Shown piece by piece: positions 56,062 through 64,000 of a stretch of DNA of 64,000 nt. The DNA is from Wenxinia saemankumensis (GTDB lineage Bacteria; Pseudomonadota; Alphaproteobacteria; Rhodobacterales; Rhodobacteraceae). Every line of letters begins with the position of its first letter. Positions within the stretch are counted from its first letter, which is position 1. The position numbers and the translations under genes are program-made. The notes beneath the pieces were generated by a model. That model saw only the letters and a list, made by a program, of their open reading frames with translations. It did not search any database and was not told the origin of the DNA. The stretch is taken from the NCBI RefSeq assembly GCF_900141735.1, contig NZ_FQYO01000002.1:372001-436000 (forward strand). Direction: 5' to 3'.

Positions 56062-56673
56062 ATGAACTTCCGCCTCGCCGCCGCGCCGCTCGCTCTCGTG
56101 GCCCTGCTCTCCGCCTGCGCGACCTCGCCCGTGCTGGAGAGCCCCGACGTCGAGATCGTGGAGGCCCTGCCCGTGATGGCGTGGGACCACCGGCCGGAGA
56201 GCGAGGAATGGACCGAGGCGACGCTCGAGGCGCTGCAGGAAGAGGGCGCGGTCCTGCTGTCGACCCTGCCTGCGGACATCGAAAGCTGGTGCCCCGGCTT
56301 CGACACCGCCCCGCAGGAGGAACGCGCGGCCTTCTGGGCCGGTCTCTTCTCGGCGCTGGCGCGGTTCGAGAGCACCTGGAACCCCCGCGCGGTCGGTGGC
56401 GGCGGTCGCTGGTTCGGCCTCGTCCAGATCGACCCGCGCACGGCCCGCGGCTATGGCTGCGAGGCGCAGTCGGGTGAGGCGCTGCGCGACGGCACGGCGA
56501 ACCTGCAATGCGCGGTCCGCATCGCGGCCCATCAGGTCGCCTCGCGCGGGACCGTCTCGCGCGGGATGCTGGACTGGGGCCCGTTCCATTCCGCCACGCA
56601 CCGCGCCGAGATGCGCGACTGGGTGAGCAACCAGGAATATTGCCGGCCCGGTGCCGCGGCGCAGCAGGGCTGA
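56062..56673 (+). CDS. Lytic-transglycosylase-like lipoprotein, paralogue 1
   Basis: A 203-residue lipoprotein: signal [18 protein letters not shown] then Cys19 (lipobox LSAC). Residues 70-195 carry a lysozyme-like domain: [32 protein letters not shown] with probable catalytic Glu103, [17 protein letters not shown], and [25 protein letters not shown]-x-x-N-P and G-L-x-Q-I are SLT-type motifs, and paired cysteines could form disulfides. It would cleave peptidoglycan glycan strands at the outer membrane. A clear paralogue lies 47 bp downstream. Divergent from gatB. Confidence 0.82.
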   Translation: MNFRLAAAPLALVALLSACATSPVLESPDVEIVEALPVMAWDHRPESEEWTEATLEALQEEGAVLLSTLPADIESWCPGFDTAPQEERAAFWAGLFSALARFESTWNPRAVGGGGRWFGLVQIDPRTARGYGCEAQSGEALRDGTANLQCAVRIAAHQVASRGTVSRGMLDWGPFHSATHRAEMRDWVSNQEYCRPGAAAQQG

Positions 56674-56720
56674 TCGACGGACGACGGACAGCAGGGCCCC
56701 AGCGGCCGGAAGGATCGAGG

Positions 56721-57569
56721 ATGCGCACGACGATGACGACCAGGTCGATCCCGGGGGGCCTGCGCGGCGCGGTCCTCGCCTCACTCCTCGGGCTGCCGGG
56801 CGCGCTGGCCGCGCAATCGGCGCCGCTGCCGTCCGATCTCGCCGCCACGGCCACCTCCGCCCCCCTGGCACCCGCGCTGGCCGCGACCGCCGTCGTCGTG
56901 CCGCGCCCCGCCGCCCGGCCGGAGCTTGCCCCGCCGCCGGTCAATGTGGGTCTTCCGCCCGCCCGGCCGCGTGCGCGCGATCCCTACCTGCCGGCCGCGC
57001 AGTGGAACGACGAGAGCCGCGGCCCGCTCTGGACGCGGGTGATGATGTCCGCGCTCGAGGGGCACGGCGCGGAGGTGCCCGCCACCATCCCCGCCGATAT
57101 CGCGACCTGGTGCCCGGGCTACGAGCAGGCCTCGCTCCGCGACCGCCGCGCCTTCTGGACCGGCCTGATGTCGGGCATTGCCTATTACGAAAGCCGCTTC
57201 CAGCCCGAGGTGGTGGGGGCGGGCCTCTATCACGGGCTGCTTCAGATCTATCCCAGCACCGCCGATGCCGTGGATTGCCGGGCGGACAGCGGGTCCGAAC
57301 TGCAGAGCGGCACGGCCAACCTGTCCTGCGCGGTGCGGATCATGTCGGTCGTGGTTCCCGATCACGACGTGGTCGCGGCGGGCGGGCGCGGAATCGCGAA
57401 TCAGTGGGGCCCGATGAGCCATGGCTGGGTCCGCGACGAGATCGCGGAATGGACCCGGTCGCAGGATTACTGCCAGATCGCGCCGCTCGACACGGTGCCG
57501 CGGCCGCAGGACCGGCCCTATGCGCTGCTGACCACGCCCGGCCCGGCCGGCGCGCCGGTCCGGGGCTGA
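56721..57569 (+). CDS. Lytic-transglycosylase-like secreted protein, paralogue 2
   Basis: A 282-residue relative of the preceding gene. It has a Sec signal peptide (IPGGLRGAVLASLLGLPGALA) without lipobox, then a 70-residue A/P-rich linker, then the same domain: ADIATWCPGYEQASL, FWTGLMSGIAYYESRFQPEVVG (Glu157), YHGLLQIYPSTADAVDC, and SGSELQSGTANLSCAVRIMSVVV, ending NQWGPMSHGWVRDEIAEW. The pair is probably a duplication that diverged into a lipoprotein and a soluble periplasmic form. Same operon as paralogue 1. Its stop is 10 bp from the convergent acyltransferase stop. Confidence 0.82.
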   Translation: MRTTMTTRSIPGGLRGAVLASLLGLPGALAAQSAPLPSDLAATATSAPLAPALAATAVVVPRPAARPELAPPPVNVGLPPARPRARDPYLPAAQWNDESRGPLWTRVMMSALEGHGAEVPATIPADIATWCPGYEQASLRDRRAFWTGLMSGIAYYESRFQPEVVGAGLYHGLLQIYPSTADAVDCRADSGSELQSGTANLSCAVRIMSVVVPDHDVVAAGGRGIANQWGPMSHGWVRDEIAEWTRSQDYCQIAPLDTVPRPQDRPYALLTTPGPAGAPVRG

Positions 57570-57579
57570 CGCGAGCGCT

Positions 57580-58452
57580 TCAGGACTTCAGGACGGGCCG
57601 GGTCGCGCGGACGAGGCTGACCGCCGGCCCCTCGCTCTCGCCGCCGAGCGAGAGGGTGATGCGCTTGAGCATCTCGATCCCCTCCTCGCCGCCGGCCGGA
57701 ATGGCGGCGGGCGAGACCTCTTCCCCGATGGTGACCCGGTAGGGCTGACGGGCCTTGTTCAGCGTCTCGTGGAAGAGGGTGATGTCCCGCAGGGTGGGGT
57801 GGATCAGGTCGAACAGGTAGAACAGGCTGGAATTGCGGGCCCGGATGTTGATCGGGATGACCGGCAGGTCGTATTTCCGCGCGAGCATCGCGGCCGAGGG
57901 CATCCAGTCCCGCTCGTGCAGCGACAGCTTCTTGCGCTGGGCGAGGCGGCCGGAGGGGAAGATGATCCCGATCCGCCCGTCCTTCACCGCCTGACGGGTG
58001 AAGGCCATCGTCTCGCGCGTCTTGCCGTGGCTGCGCTGATCCTTGCGCCATTCGACCGGCGCGATCACGTCGGCCATCTGCGGCACGACGCGCAGGATGT
58101 CGCGATTGGCGTAGACGTAGAGATCGGGCCGGATCGGGCGCAGGACATGCCACAGCACGATGCCGTCCATGATGCCGGTCGGATGGTTCGCGACGATCAT
58201 CGCGGGGCCGTGGCGGGGGATGTTCGACAGGCCCGTCACCTGCACCTCGCGCGCGAGCATCGACGCGAGGTCGTCCATCAGCTGGTGCGTGGACCAGTCG
58301 CGGTACTTCTCGGCCAGTTCGACGGTGCGGTCGTAGGAGAGCCCGAGATGGAGCAGCCCCCGGAGCATGCGGATCGCCATGCCCCTCCGGTAGATCCAGG
58401 GGGCCCGTTCCTCGATGAGGGGGTCGATCCTGTCTCGCATTGCTCCGCCCAT
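57580..58452 (-). CDS. PlsC-like 1-acyl-glycerol-phosphate acyltransferase family protein
   Basis: A 290-residue protein with the PlsC fold: VQVTGLSNIPRHGPAMIVANHPTGIMDGIVLW (block I), GKTRETMAFTRQ, IGIIFPSGRLAQRKK (block III with F-P-S-G), LPVIPINIRARNSSLFY (block IV) and RVTIGEEVSP. In block I the catalytic His and Asp are five residues apart (HPTGIMD) instead of the usual four, as in some hemolysin/ornithine-lipid-type relatives. Substrate is therefore unclear: lysophospholipid or aminolipid. Start 58452 or 58440. It lacks an obvious membrane helix at the N-terminus. Confidence 0.85.
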   Translation of the reverse strand: MGGAMRDRIDPLIEERAPWIYRRGMAIRMLRGLLHLGLSYDRTVELAEKYRDWSTHQLMDDLASMLAREVQVTGLSNIPRHGPAMIVANHPTGIMDGIVLWHVLRPIRPDLYVYANRDILRVVPQMADVIAPVEWRKDQRSHGKTRETMAFTRQAVKDGRIGIIFPSGRLAQRKKLSLHERDWMPSAAMLARKYDLPVIPINIRARNSSLFYLFDLIHPTLRDITLFHETLNKARQPYRVTIGEEVSPAAIPAGGEEGIEMLKRITLSLGGESEGPAVSLVRATRPVLKS

Positions 58453-58584
58453 GCTACGCGGAGAGAAGCCATCATCCCGCGGTAAGAGTTCCGTGACATC
58501 TGGCCTGGGGGAAAGGCGAAATCAAGCAATCCGAAGACAAGGGCCGGGGACCGGCGAGCGCTCGCCGGCCCCCGGGCCTGCCGG

Positions 58585-59145
58585 TCAGGCGGCCGGACGG
58601 CGATGCTCGCCCTCCTCGACCTCCTCGACGATCTTGTCGATGAAGGCCGGCAGGTCGTTCGGGTTGCGGCTGGTGATGATGCCGTTGGAGATGGCGACCT
58701 CCTTGTCGACCACGTTCGCGCCGGCATTCTTCAGGTCGGTGCGGATCGAGGGATAGGAGGTCATCTCGCGGCCGCGGACCACGTCCGCCTCGACCAGCAG
58801 CCAGGGGCCGTGGCAGACGGCGGCGACGATCTTGTTGCCGGTGACGAAGTCCTTCACCAGCTGGACCGCCTCGGGCTTGGTCCGCAGCACGTCCGGGTTG
58901 ATCTGGCCGCCCGGCAGGACGAGGGCGTCGTAATCGCTCCACGTCACGTCCGAGAGCTTGAGATCGGAGGCGATGCTGTCGCCCCAGTCCGTCTCGTCCC
59001 ACGACTTGATCTCGCCGCCCTCGGGCGAGGCGATGTGCACGGTCGCGCCGCGCTTCTGCAGTTCCTCGTGCGGCTGGCGCAGCTCGCTGCGCTCGTAGCC
59101 GTCGGTGGCGAGGATGAGGATCTTGCTGTCGCCGATCTTGGGCAT
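58585..59145 (-). CDS. DJ-1/PfpI family protein (type 1 glutamine-amidotransferase-like)
   Basis: A 186-residue PfpI/YhbO-type protein: KILILATDGYERSELRQPHEEL (acidic E18/E21), VHIASPEGGEIKSW, YDALVLPGGQINPD, IVAAVCHGPWLLVEA with the nucleophile Cys111 and His112, and GREMTSYPSIRTDLKNAGA. It matches the stress-related intracellular protease/deglycase subgroup (YhbO, YraA). The biochemical role (glyoxal detoxification or deglycation) is debated in the family. AAAGGAG precedes the ATG. It lies 72 bp downstream of pepN on the same strand. Confidence 0.93.
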   Translation of the reverse strand: MPKIGDSKILILATDGYERSELRQPHEELQKRGATVHIASPEGGEIKSWDETDWGDSIASDLKLSDVTWSDYDALVLPGGQINPDVLRTKPEAVQLVKDFVTGNKIVAAVCHGPWLLVEADVVRGREMTSYPSIRTDLKNAGANVVDKEVAISNGIITSRNPNDLPAFIDKIVEEVEEGEHRRPAA

Positions 59146-59217
59146 GGAAAGGCTCCTTTCGCCGTTTCGGTCGTCATTCGATGGGCCGGCAACGCGAAAG
59201 GGGCGGGGGCCGGTTCC

Positions 59218-61770
59218 TCAGCCCTCCAGCATGCGCTGGGCCATTTCCCCGAGGTCGCGGCTCACATCGTCGCGATCCAGCATCCTGTGCAGGGCGGCGC
59301 GCATCCTTTCCTGTCGCCCGGCATCGTAGCGCTTCCAGGACGAGAAGACGGTGCTCGTGCGGGCCGCGACGGACGGATTCACGGGGTCGAGCCGGACGAT
59401 CCAGTCGGCGAGGAAATCGTAGCCCGCCCCGTCGGCGCGGTGGAAACCCGCATGATTGCCGGCGAGGCCCCGCATCAGGGCGCGGAAGCGGTTCGGAGTC
59501 TTCCAGGCGAAGGCCGGGTGATCGGCGAGGGAGCGGGCCGTCTCGACCGCGCTCTCCGGCGGGGCCTGCCCGGCGACGAGGGCGAACCAGCTGTCGAGGA
59601 CGAGGCGCTCGTCCTTCCAGCGGTCGTGGAAGGCCGCCGCCTCCGCCTCGCCCGCCCCGATGGAGAGCAGGGCGGACAGGCCGGCGAGGACGTTCGTCAT
59701 GTTCTCGTCCGCCGCCACCTGGGCCCTCGCCCGGGCGCCGCCATCGGCCGCGGTCAGGATCCAGAGCGCGCGGTTGCGCAGCGCCCGCTGGCCCGCCGGG
59801 CCGGCGGAGGGATCGTAGGGGCCGGGGGTGGCGCCCTCGTGGTAGGCCGCCTCGAGCTGCGGGGACAGGCGCTCGGCCAGGATCCGGCGGATCCGGGCAC
59901 GACCGGAATGGATCGCGTCCGGGTCGGGCACGTCGCCCCGCTCGGCCAGCGCGATCGCGATGTCCTCGTCCCCCGGAAGATCGAGGAGCAGAGCGCGGAA
60001 GGCGGGGTCGAGCCCGGTATCGGCGAGCGCGCGGCCCAGCCCCTCGATCCAGTCGGGGGCCGGATCGCCCGCGCCCCCGGCGGCATCCATCAGCGCGGCC
60101 CGGGCAAGGGCCTGCGCCGCGTCCCATCGGTTGAACGGATCGGTGTCGTGGGCGAGCAGGAAGGCCCGCTCGGCGCTCGGCACCTCGCGCTGCAGCACCA
60201 CGGGGGCCGAGAAGTCCCGCAGGATCGACGGGATCGGCCGGGCGGAAAGCCCCTCGAAGGCAAAGCTCTGCCGCGCCTCGGTCATCTCGAGCACCTTCGT
60301 CGGCACCACCTCGTCGCCGTTGGGGTTCAGCAGTCCGACCGCGATGGGCAGGACCTGCGGCGCCTTGTCCGGCTGACCGGGGGTGGGGGGAGTCTCCTGC
60401 GTGAAGATCAGGGTGTAGGTGCCGTCCTCCCAGGCCTCCTCGACCGAGAGCCGGGGCGTGCCGGCCTGGCTGTACCAGCGCTTGAACTGCGACAGGTCGC
60501 GGCCAGTCGCGTCCTCGAACACCTGCAGCCAGTCCTCGATGGTGGCCGCGTCGCCGTCATGGCGATCGAAATAGAGATCGAGCGCGCGCTTGTAGGCGGC
60601 CGCCCCGACAAGGCGGCGCAGCATCCCGATCACCTCCGCCCCCTTCTCGTAGACGGTGATCGTGTAGAAGTTGTTGATCTCGACGAAGCTCTCGGGCCGG
60701 ACGGGGTGGGCGAGGGGACCCTGGTCCTCCTTGAACTGGTGGCGGCGGATCGTCTGCGCATCCTCGATCCGCTTCACCGCCTCGGACCGCATGGCGGAGG
60801 TGAACTGCTGGTCGCGGAAGACGGTCAGCCCCTCCTTCAGGCAGAGCTGGAACCAGTCGCGGCAGGTGATGCGGTTGCCCGTCCAGTTGTGGAAGTATTC
60901 ATGCGCGATCACCGCCTCGATCCGCTCGTAGGTGCCGTCGGTCGCGGTCTCGGGCGAGGCGAGGACGAGGGCGGAGTTGAAGACGTTCAGCCCCTTGTTC
61001 TCCATCGCGCCGGCATTGAAGTCGTCCACCGCCACGATGTTGAAGACGCCGAGGTCGTATTCTCGGCCGTAGACCTCCTCGTCCCAGCGCATCGACGCCT
61101 TGAGCGCCTCCATCGCGAAGGCGCAGCGGCCCTGGTCGCCCGGGCGCACCCAGATGCCGAGATCGACCTCGCGTCCCGACAGCGTGGTGAAGCGGTCGCG
61201 CACCGCGACCAGGTCCCCCGCGACCAGCGCGAAGAGATAGGCCGGCTTGCGCCACGGGTCGTCCCACTCGGCCCAGCCCGGGCCCGATGCCTCGGGATTG
61301 CCGTTCGACAGCAGGACCGGCAGGTCGCCCTCCACGCGGACCCGGAAGGGGGCCATCACGTCGGGCCGGTCGGGATACCAGGTGATGCGGCGGAAGCCCT
61401 CGGCCTCGCATTGGGTGCAGTAGATGCCGTTCGACATGTAGAGCCCCTCGAGCGCGGTGTTCTCCGCCGGGGCGATCTCGACCTCCGCCTCCCAGGTGAA
61501 GGGGGCGTCGGGCACGTCGCAGGTGATCCCGCCTTCTGCCTCGCGCAGGGTCGCGGGGCGGCCGTCGATCGTGGCCGAGATCGTCTTCAGCCCCTCGCCA
61601 TGCAGGAAGAAGGTGCGGTCGGTGCTGTCGGGGTTCGGGCGGAAGCGGATGGTCGAGAGCACCCGCGTCGCCTGCGGATCGAGCCGGAAGGTCAGCGCCA
61701 CGTCCGCCACCAGCCAGGCGGGCGGCGCGTAATCGGCGAGGCGGATCGTCCGGGGGGCGGCGTCTTTCAT
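59218..61770 (-). CDS. pepN: Aminopeptidase N (M1 family)
   Basis: An 850-residue zinc aminopeptidase. The N-terminal beta domain includes YMSNGIYCTQCEAEGFRRITWYPDRPDVM in part (residues 111-139). The catalytic domain has DDFNAGAMENKG (254-258 binding the N-terminus) and HEYFHNWTGNRIT (290-294) with the third zinc ligand Glu313 in LKEGLTVF. The C-terminal half is the Ig-like domain and a helical cap (SILRDFSAP to AQRMLEG). Length and motifs match E. coli PepN (870). GGAAGG precedes the ATG at 61770. It degrades cytosolic peptides. Confidence 0.96.
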   Translation of the reverse strand: MKDAAPRTIRLADYAPPAWLVADVALTFRLDPQATRVLSTIRFRPNPDSTDRTFFLHGEGLKTISATIDGRPATLREAEGGITCDVPDAPFTWEAEVEIAPAENTALEGLYMSNGIYCTQCEAEGFRRITWYPDRPDVMAPFRVRVEGDLPVLLSNGNPEASGPGWAEWDDPWRKPAYLFALVAGDLVAVRDRFTTLSGREVDLGIWVRPGDQGRCAFAMEALKASMRWDEEVYGREYDLGVFNIVAVDDFNAGAMENKGLNVFNSALVLASPETATDGTYERIEAVIAHEYFHNWTGNRITCRDWFQLCLKEGLTVFRDQQFTSAMRSEAVKRIEDAQTIRRHQFKEDQGPLAHPVRPESFVEINNFYTITVYEKGAEVIGMLRRLVGAAAYKRALDLYFDRHDGDAATIEDWLQVFEDATGRDLSQFKRWYSQAGTPRLSVEEAWEDGTYTLIFTQETPPTPGQPDKAPQVLPIAVGLLNPNGDEVVPTKVLEMTEARQSFAFEGLSARPIPSILRDFSAPVVLQREVPSAERAFLLAHDTDPFNRWDAAQALARAALMDAAGGAGDPAPDWIEGLGRALADTGLDPAFRALLLDLPGDEDIAIALAERGDVPDPDAIHSGRARIRRILAERLSPQLEAAYHEGATPGPYDPSAGPAGQRALRNRALWILTAADGGARARAQVAADENMTNVLAGLSALLSIGAGEAEAAAFHDRWKDERLVLDSWFALVAGQAPPESAVETARSLADHPAFAWKTPNRFRALMRGLAGNHAGFHRADGAGYDFLADWIVRLDPVNPSVAARTSTVFSSWKRYDAGRQERMRAALHRMLDRDDVSRDLGEMAQRMLEG

Positions 61771-61887
61771 CGGGGAACCTTCCGAGGGGGGAACCGAAGC
61801 GGTGGCCGGACCGTATGTGCACGAAGGCGGGGCCGCAACGGCGCCGCATGCGCCATGCCGGCGTGACGACGACGACAGGAGGGCCCC

Positions 61888-62139
61888 ATGTCCGCACCGC
61901 ATACCAATGTCGAGAAGCAGGCCAAGCGCCACCGCCCCGCGCTCTGGGGCATCGCCTTCGCGGCGGTGTTCGGCGTGGCCATGATCATGTTCCTGCTCTT
62001 CTGGTCGGTGGACGAGGGAGAGACGCCGTCCAACGACACGCCCCAGACCGAGCTCGGGGTCGGCACCGATCTGGAAACCGGCGAGACGACGCCCGCCCCC
62101 GCCGAGGACGGCCTCGCGCCCGATACCGTGACCGAGTGA
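61888..62139 (+). CDS. Small single-helix membrane protein
   Basis: An 83-residue protein: polar start ([17 protein letters not shown]), one membrane helix ([22 protein letters not shown]), then an acidic, Thr/Pro-rich periplasmic tail ([13 protein letters not shown] to DTVTE). A perfect AGGAGG precedes the ATG, so it is well translated. I do not recognise a named family. Divergent from pepN across 117 bp and 22 bp before the DUF2256 gene. Confidence 0.8.
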   Translation: MSAPHTNVEKQAKRHRPALWGIAFAAVFGVAMIMFLLFWSVDEGETPSNDTPQTELGVGTDLETGETTPAPAEDGLAPDTVTE

Positions 62140-62161
62140 TCCGCCTCGCGCGGCATCCGCC

Positions 62162-62308
62162 ATGCCTCGCGTGAGGAAGGCCGATCTGCCGGTCAAGACC
62201 TGCCCCGTCTGCGGCCGCCCCTTCACCTGGCGGCGCAAATGGGCGCGGGACTGGGACGAGGTCCGCTATTGTTCGGAACGATGCCGGCGCGGCAAGGCGC
62301 GCGGATAG
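62162..62308 (+). CDS. DUF2256 zinc-finger-like mini-protein
   Basis: A 48-residue protein, [21 protein letters not shown] at the start, then [20 protein letters not shown] and RRGKARG. C-P-x-C-x-R-P-F and Y-C-S-x-x-C form a four-cysteine zinc ribbon, and the W-R-x-K-W-x-x-x-W spacing is the hallmark of DUF2256. Basic ends suit nucleic-acid contact. No strong ribosome site. It lies 22 bp after the preceding small gene, probably co-transcribed. Function unknown. Confidence 0.85.
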   Translation: MPRVRKADLPVKTCPVCGRPFTWRRKWARDWDEVRYCSERCRRGKARG

Positions 62309-62366
62309 CTTGTCCGCGCCCGCCGCCGCGTTAGGGTGCGCCGGGTCAGAGATGCCGGAGGCCCCC

Positions 62367-64000
62367 ATGACCGATCGCGCCGACCGCCACGGGCTTTCCG
62401 TGGCCCTGCCGCTTCTGCACTTCGTCGAGGAACGGGCGCTGCCCGGAACGGGGGTGGAGGCCGAGACCTTCTGGTCCGGGTTCGCGGCCCTCGTGCGCGA
62501 TCTCGCCCCCCGCAATGCCGCGCTGCTGGAGAGGCGCGAGGAATTGCAGGCGCGGATCGACGCGCGGCTCAAGGGCGGCGGGAAAGCGGACGAGGCCTTC
62601 CTGCGCGAGATCGGCTACCTCGTCGAGGAGGGGCCGGATTTCGAGATCGCTACCCGGGACGTCGACCCCGAGATCGCGGACATCGCCGGCCCGCAGCTGG
62701 TCGTGCCGATCACCAATGCCCGCTTCGCGCTCAACGCCGCCAATGCCCGCTGGGGCTCGCTCTACGACGCGCTCTACGGCACCGACGCACTGGGCGACCT
62801 GCCGGCGGGCAAGGGCTACGATGCCGAGCGCGGCGCCCGCGTGATCGCCTGGGCGAAGCGCTTCCTCGACGGGGCGGTGCCGCTCTCCTCGGGGTCGTGG
62901 GCCGATGTCACGCGCCTCGCCTGGGAAGACGGGCTGGTGATCGAGGGCGCCGGAGGGCTGGCCGATCCGGGCCAGGTCCTGGGCCATGTCGAGCATGACG
63001 GCTGGGAGATGTTCCTCTTCGAGAACAACGGTCTGAAGCTCGAGATCCTCGTCAATGCCGAGGGCGAGATCGGCCGGACCGACCCCGCCGGCATCGACGC
63101 GGTTCACCTCGAGAGTGCGCTGACGGCCATCATGGATTGCGAGGATTCCGTCGCCTGCGTCGATGCGCGCGACAAGGTGTTGGCCTATTCGAACTGGCTG
63201 GGCCTGATGAAGGGCGACCTCGTCGAGACCTTCCGGAAGGGCGGCGAGACGGTCACCCGCAAGCTGCACGGAGACTTCACCTATACCGCCCCGGACGGGT
63301 CGGACCTGATCGTGAAGTGCCGGTCCCTCATGCTGGTGCGAAATGTCGGCCACCTGATGACCAATCCCGCCATCCTGATGGAGGATGGATCGGAGATCCC
63401 CGAGGGGCTTATGGACGCCGCCCTGACGGTCCTCATCGCCATGCACGACCTGGCGAAGACGCGGGGGCCCCGCAATTCCGAGACCGGGTCGGTCTATGTC
63501 GTGAAGCCCAAGATGCACGGCCCCGAGGAGGTCGCCTTCGCGGTGGAGACGTTCGACCGGGTGGAGGACATGCTCGGCCTGCCGCGGAATACGGTGAAGC
63601 TCGGCATCATGGACGAGGAGCGGCGGACCAGCGCGAACCTCAAGGAATGCATCCGGGCCGCGAAGGACCGGGTCGCCTTCATCAATACCGGCTTCCTCGA
63701 CCGGACGGGCGACGAGATCCATACGAGCATGGAGGCCGGACCGATGATCCCCAAGGGGGAGATGAAGTCGGCGAAATGGATCAAGGCCTACGAGGATCGC
63801 AACGTCGATATCGGCCTCGCCTGCGGATTGCGGGGGCGCGCGCAGATCGGCAAGGGCATGTGGGCCATGCCCGACCGGATGGCGGACATGCTGGAGGCCA
63901 AGATCGGCCATCCAAAAGCGGGCGCCAACTGCGCCTGGGTCCCGTCGCCCACCGCCGCGACGCTGCACGCGACGCATTACCACCGGGTGAACGTCCACGA
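62367..64000 (+). CDS. glcB: Malate synthase G (cut by right window edge)
   Basis: 544 of about 720 residues are visible. The enzyme condenses glyoxylate with acetyl-CoA to malate (glyoxylate and glycolate use). N-terminus [21 protein letters not shown], then [22 protein letters not shown], the isoform G signature [32 protein letters not shown] in part, [52 protein letters not shown] and [21 protein letters not shown], all GlcB-type. The catalytic Asp near the C-terminus lies beyond the edge. GGAGG precedes the ATG at 62367. Glycolate-oxidation genes may follow, but cannot be seen. Confidence 0.96.
   Translation, partial: MTDRADRHGLSVALPLLHFVEERALPGTGVEAETFWSGFAALVRDLAPRNAALLERREELQARIDARLKGGGKADEAFLREIGYLVEEGPDFEIATRDVDPEIADIAGPQLVVPITNARFALNAANARWGSLYDALYGTDALGDLPAGKGYDAERGARVIAWAKRFLDGAVPLSSGSWADVTRLAWEDGLVIEGAGGLADPGQVLGHVEHDGWEMFLFENNGLKLEILVNAEGEIGRTDPAGIDAVHLESALTAIMDCEDSVACVDARDKVLAYSNWLGLMKGDLVETFRKGGETVTRKLHGDFTYTAPDGSDLIVKCRSLMLVRNVGHLMTNPAILMEDGSEIPEGLMDAALTVLIAMHDLAKTRGPRNSETGSVYVVKPKMHGPEEVAFAVETFDRVEDMLGLPRNTVKLGIMDEERRTSANLKECIRAAKDRVAFINTGFLDRTGDEIHTSMEAGPMIPKGEMKSAKWIKAYEDRNVDIGLACGLRGRAQIGKGMWAMPDRMADMLEAKIGHPKAGANCAWVPSPTAATLHATHYHRVNVH

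Noticed and set aside
58603-61866. A 1087-residue plus-strand open frame
   Set aside because: Antisense to the DJ-1-like gene and pepN, which carry clear catalytic motifs on the minus strand.
62346-63998. A 550-residue minus-strand open frame at the right edge
   Set aside because: Antisense to malate synthase G, whose plus-strand motifs are unmistakable.

Overview
This 64 kb window is very GC-rich, densely coding chromosomal DNA. Gene content and order point to an alphaproteobacterium of the Rhodobacterales (Rhodobacteraceae-like). The main reasons are: a cell-wall/division cluster ending ftsZ-lpxC-bamD-recN; two DUF2484 genes between murC and murB; the set hflK-hflC-DUF2065-degP; the aerobic cobaltochelatase genes cobS and cobT beside a J-domain protein and BolA; an FtsZ with a long linker and an EIPAFLRRQ-type tail; and a GTATTTGC-type intergenic repeat of the kind scattered through genomes of this group. 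I see no rRNA, tRNA, CRISPR, insertion sequence or prophage. The species cannot be named from the sequence alone.

Layout. 1-4.3 kb (minus): a polar amino-acid ABC transporter (permease cut by the window edge, binding protein, ATPase) and an operon rlmJ - TerB-like - cytosolic PhnD-like protein. 4.4-9.7 kb: an OmpV/MipA outer-membrane protein, then pyrG, secG and a small helix-hairpin-helix protein (minus), then purA-DUF2842 (plus). 9.7-12.5 kb: a huge, acidic, low-complexity protein of unknown function. 12.6-19.3 kb: thiamine pyrophosphokinase, glutathione reductase, and the membrane quality-control set hflK-hflC-DUF2065-degP. 19.4-37.4 kb: the division/wall cluster murD, (YhiN-family flavoprotein on the other strand), ftsW, murG, murC, two DUF2484 genes, murB, ddl, ftsQ, ftsA, ftsZ, lpxC, bamD, recN. 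Most genes from murG to ftsQ overlap or lie close together, as in one transcript. The longer gaps murB-ddl, ftsA-ftsZ and ftsZ-lpxC hold hairpins, repeats and candidate promoters.

37.4-52 kb: a small hypothetical, a PAS-LuxR-alpha/beta-hydrolase fusion regulator whose hydrolase part has lost its catalytic histidine, a CLC chloride transporter with an atypical filter, DUF427, an M24B aminopeptidase P, an NfeD/SPFH pair, cobT, a membrane PilZ (c-di-GMP) protein, cobS, a membrane protein, a J-domain protein, BolA and a DUF4177 protein. 52-64 kb: a Tat-exported PhoX phosphatase behind a clear Pho box, gatB, two tandem lysozyme-like transglycosylase paralogues, an acyltransferase, a DJ-1/PfpI protein, pepN, a small membrane protein, a DUF2256 zinc-finger mini-protein and the first three quarters of malate synthase G (cut by the right edge).

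Functionally the window is mostly housekeeping: envelope growth and division, nucleotide synthesis (pyrG, purA), cobalamin assembly, translation accuracy (gatB, rlmJ) and proteolysis. The less ordinary material is the LuxR/pseudo-hydrolase receptor, the acidic repeat protein, the PhnD-like/TerB pair, the tandem transglycosylases and several ordered intergenic repeats. These include five GTCAG motifs spaced 10-11-10-11 bp beyond pyrG and four consecutive hairpins between murB and ddl.
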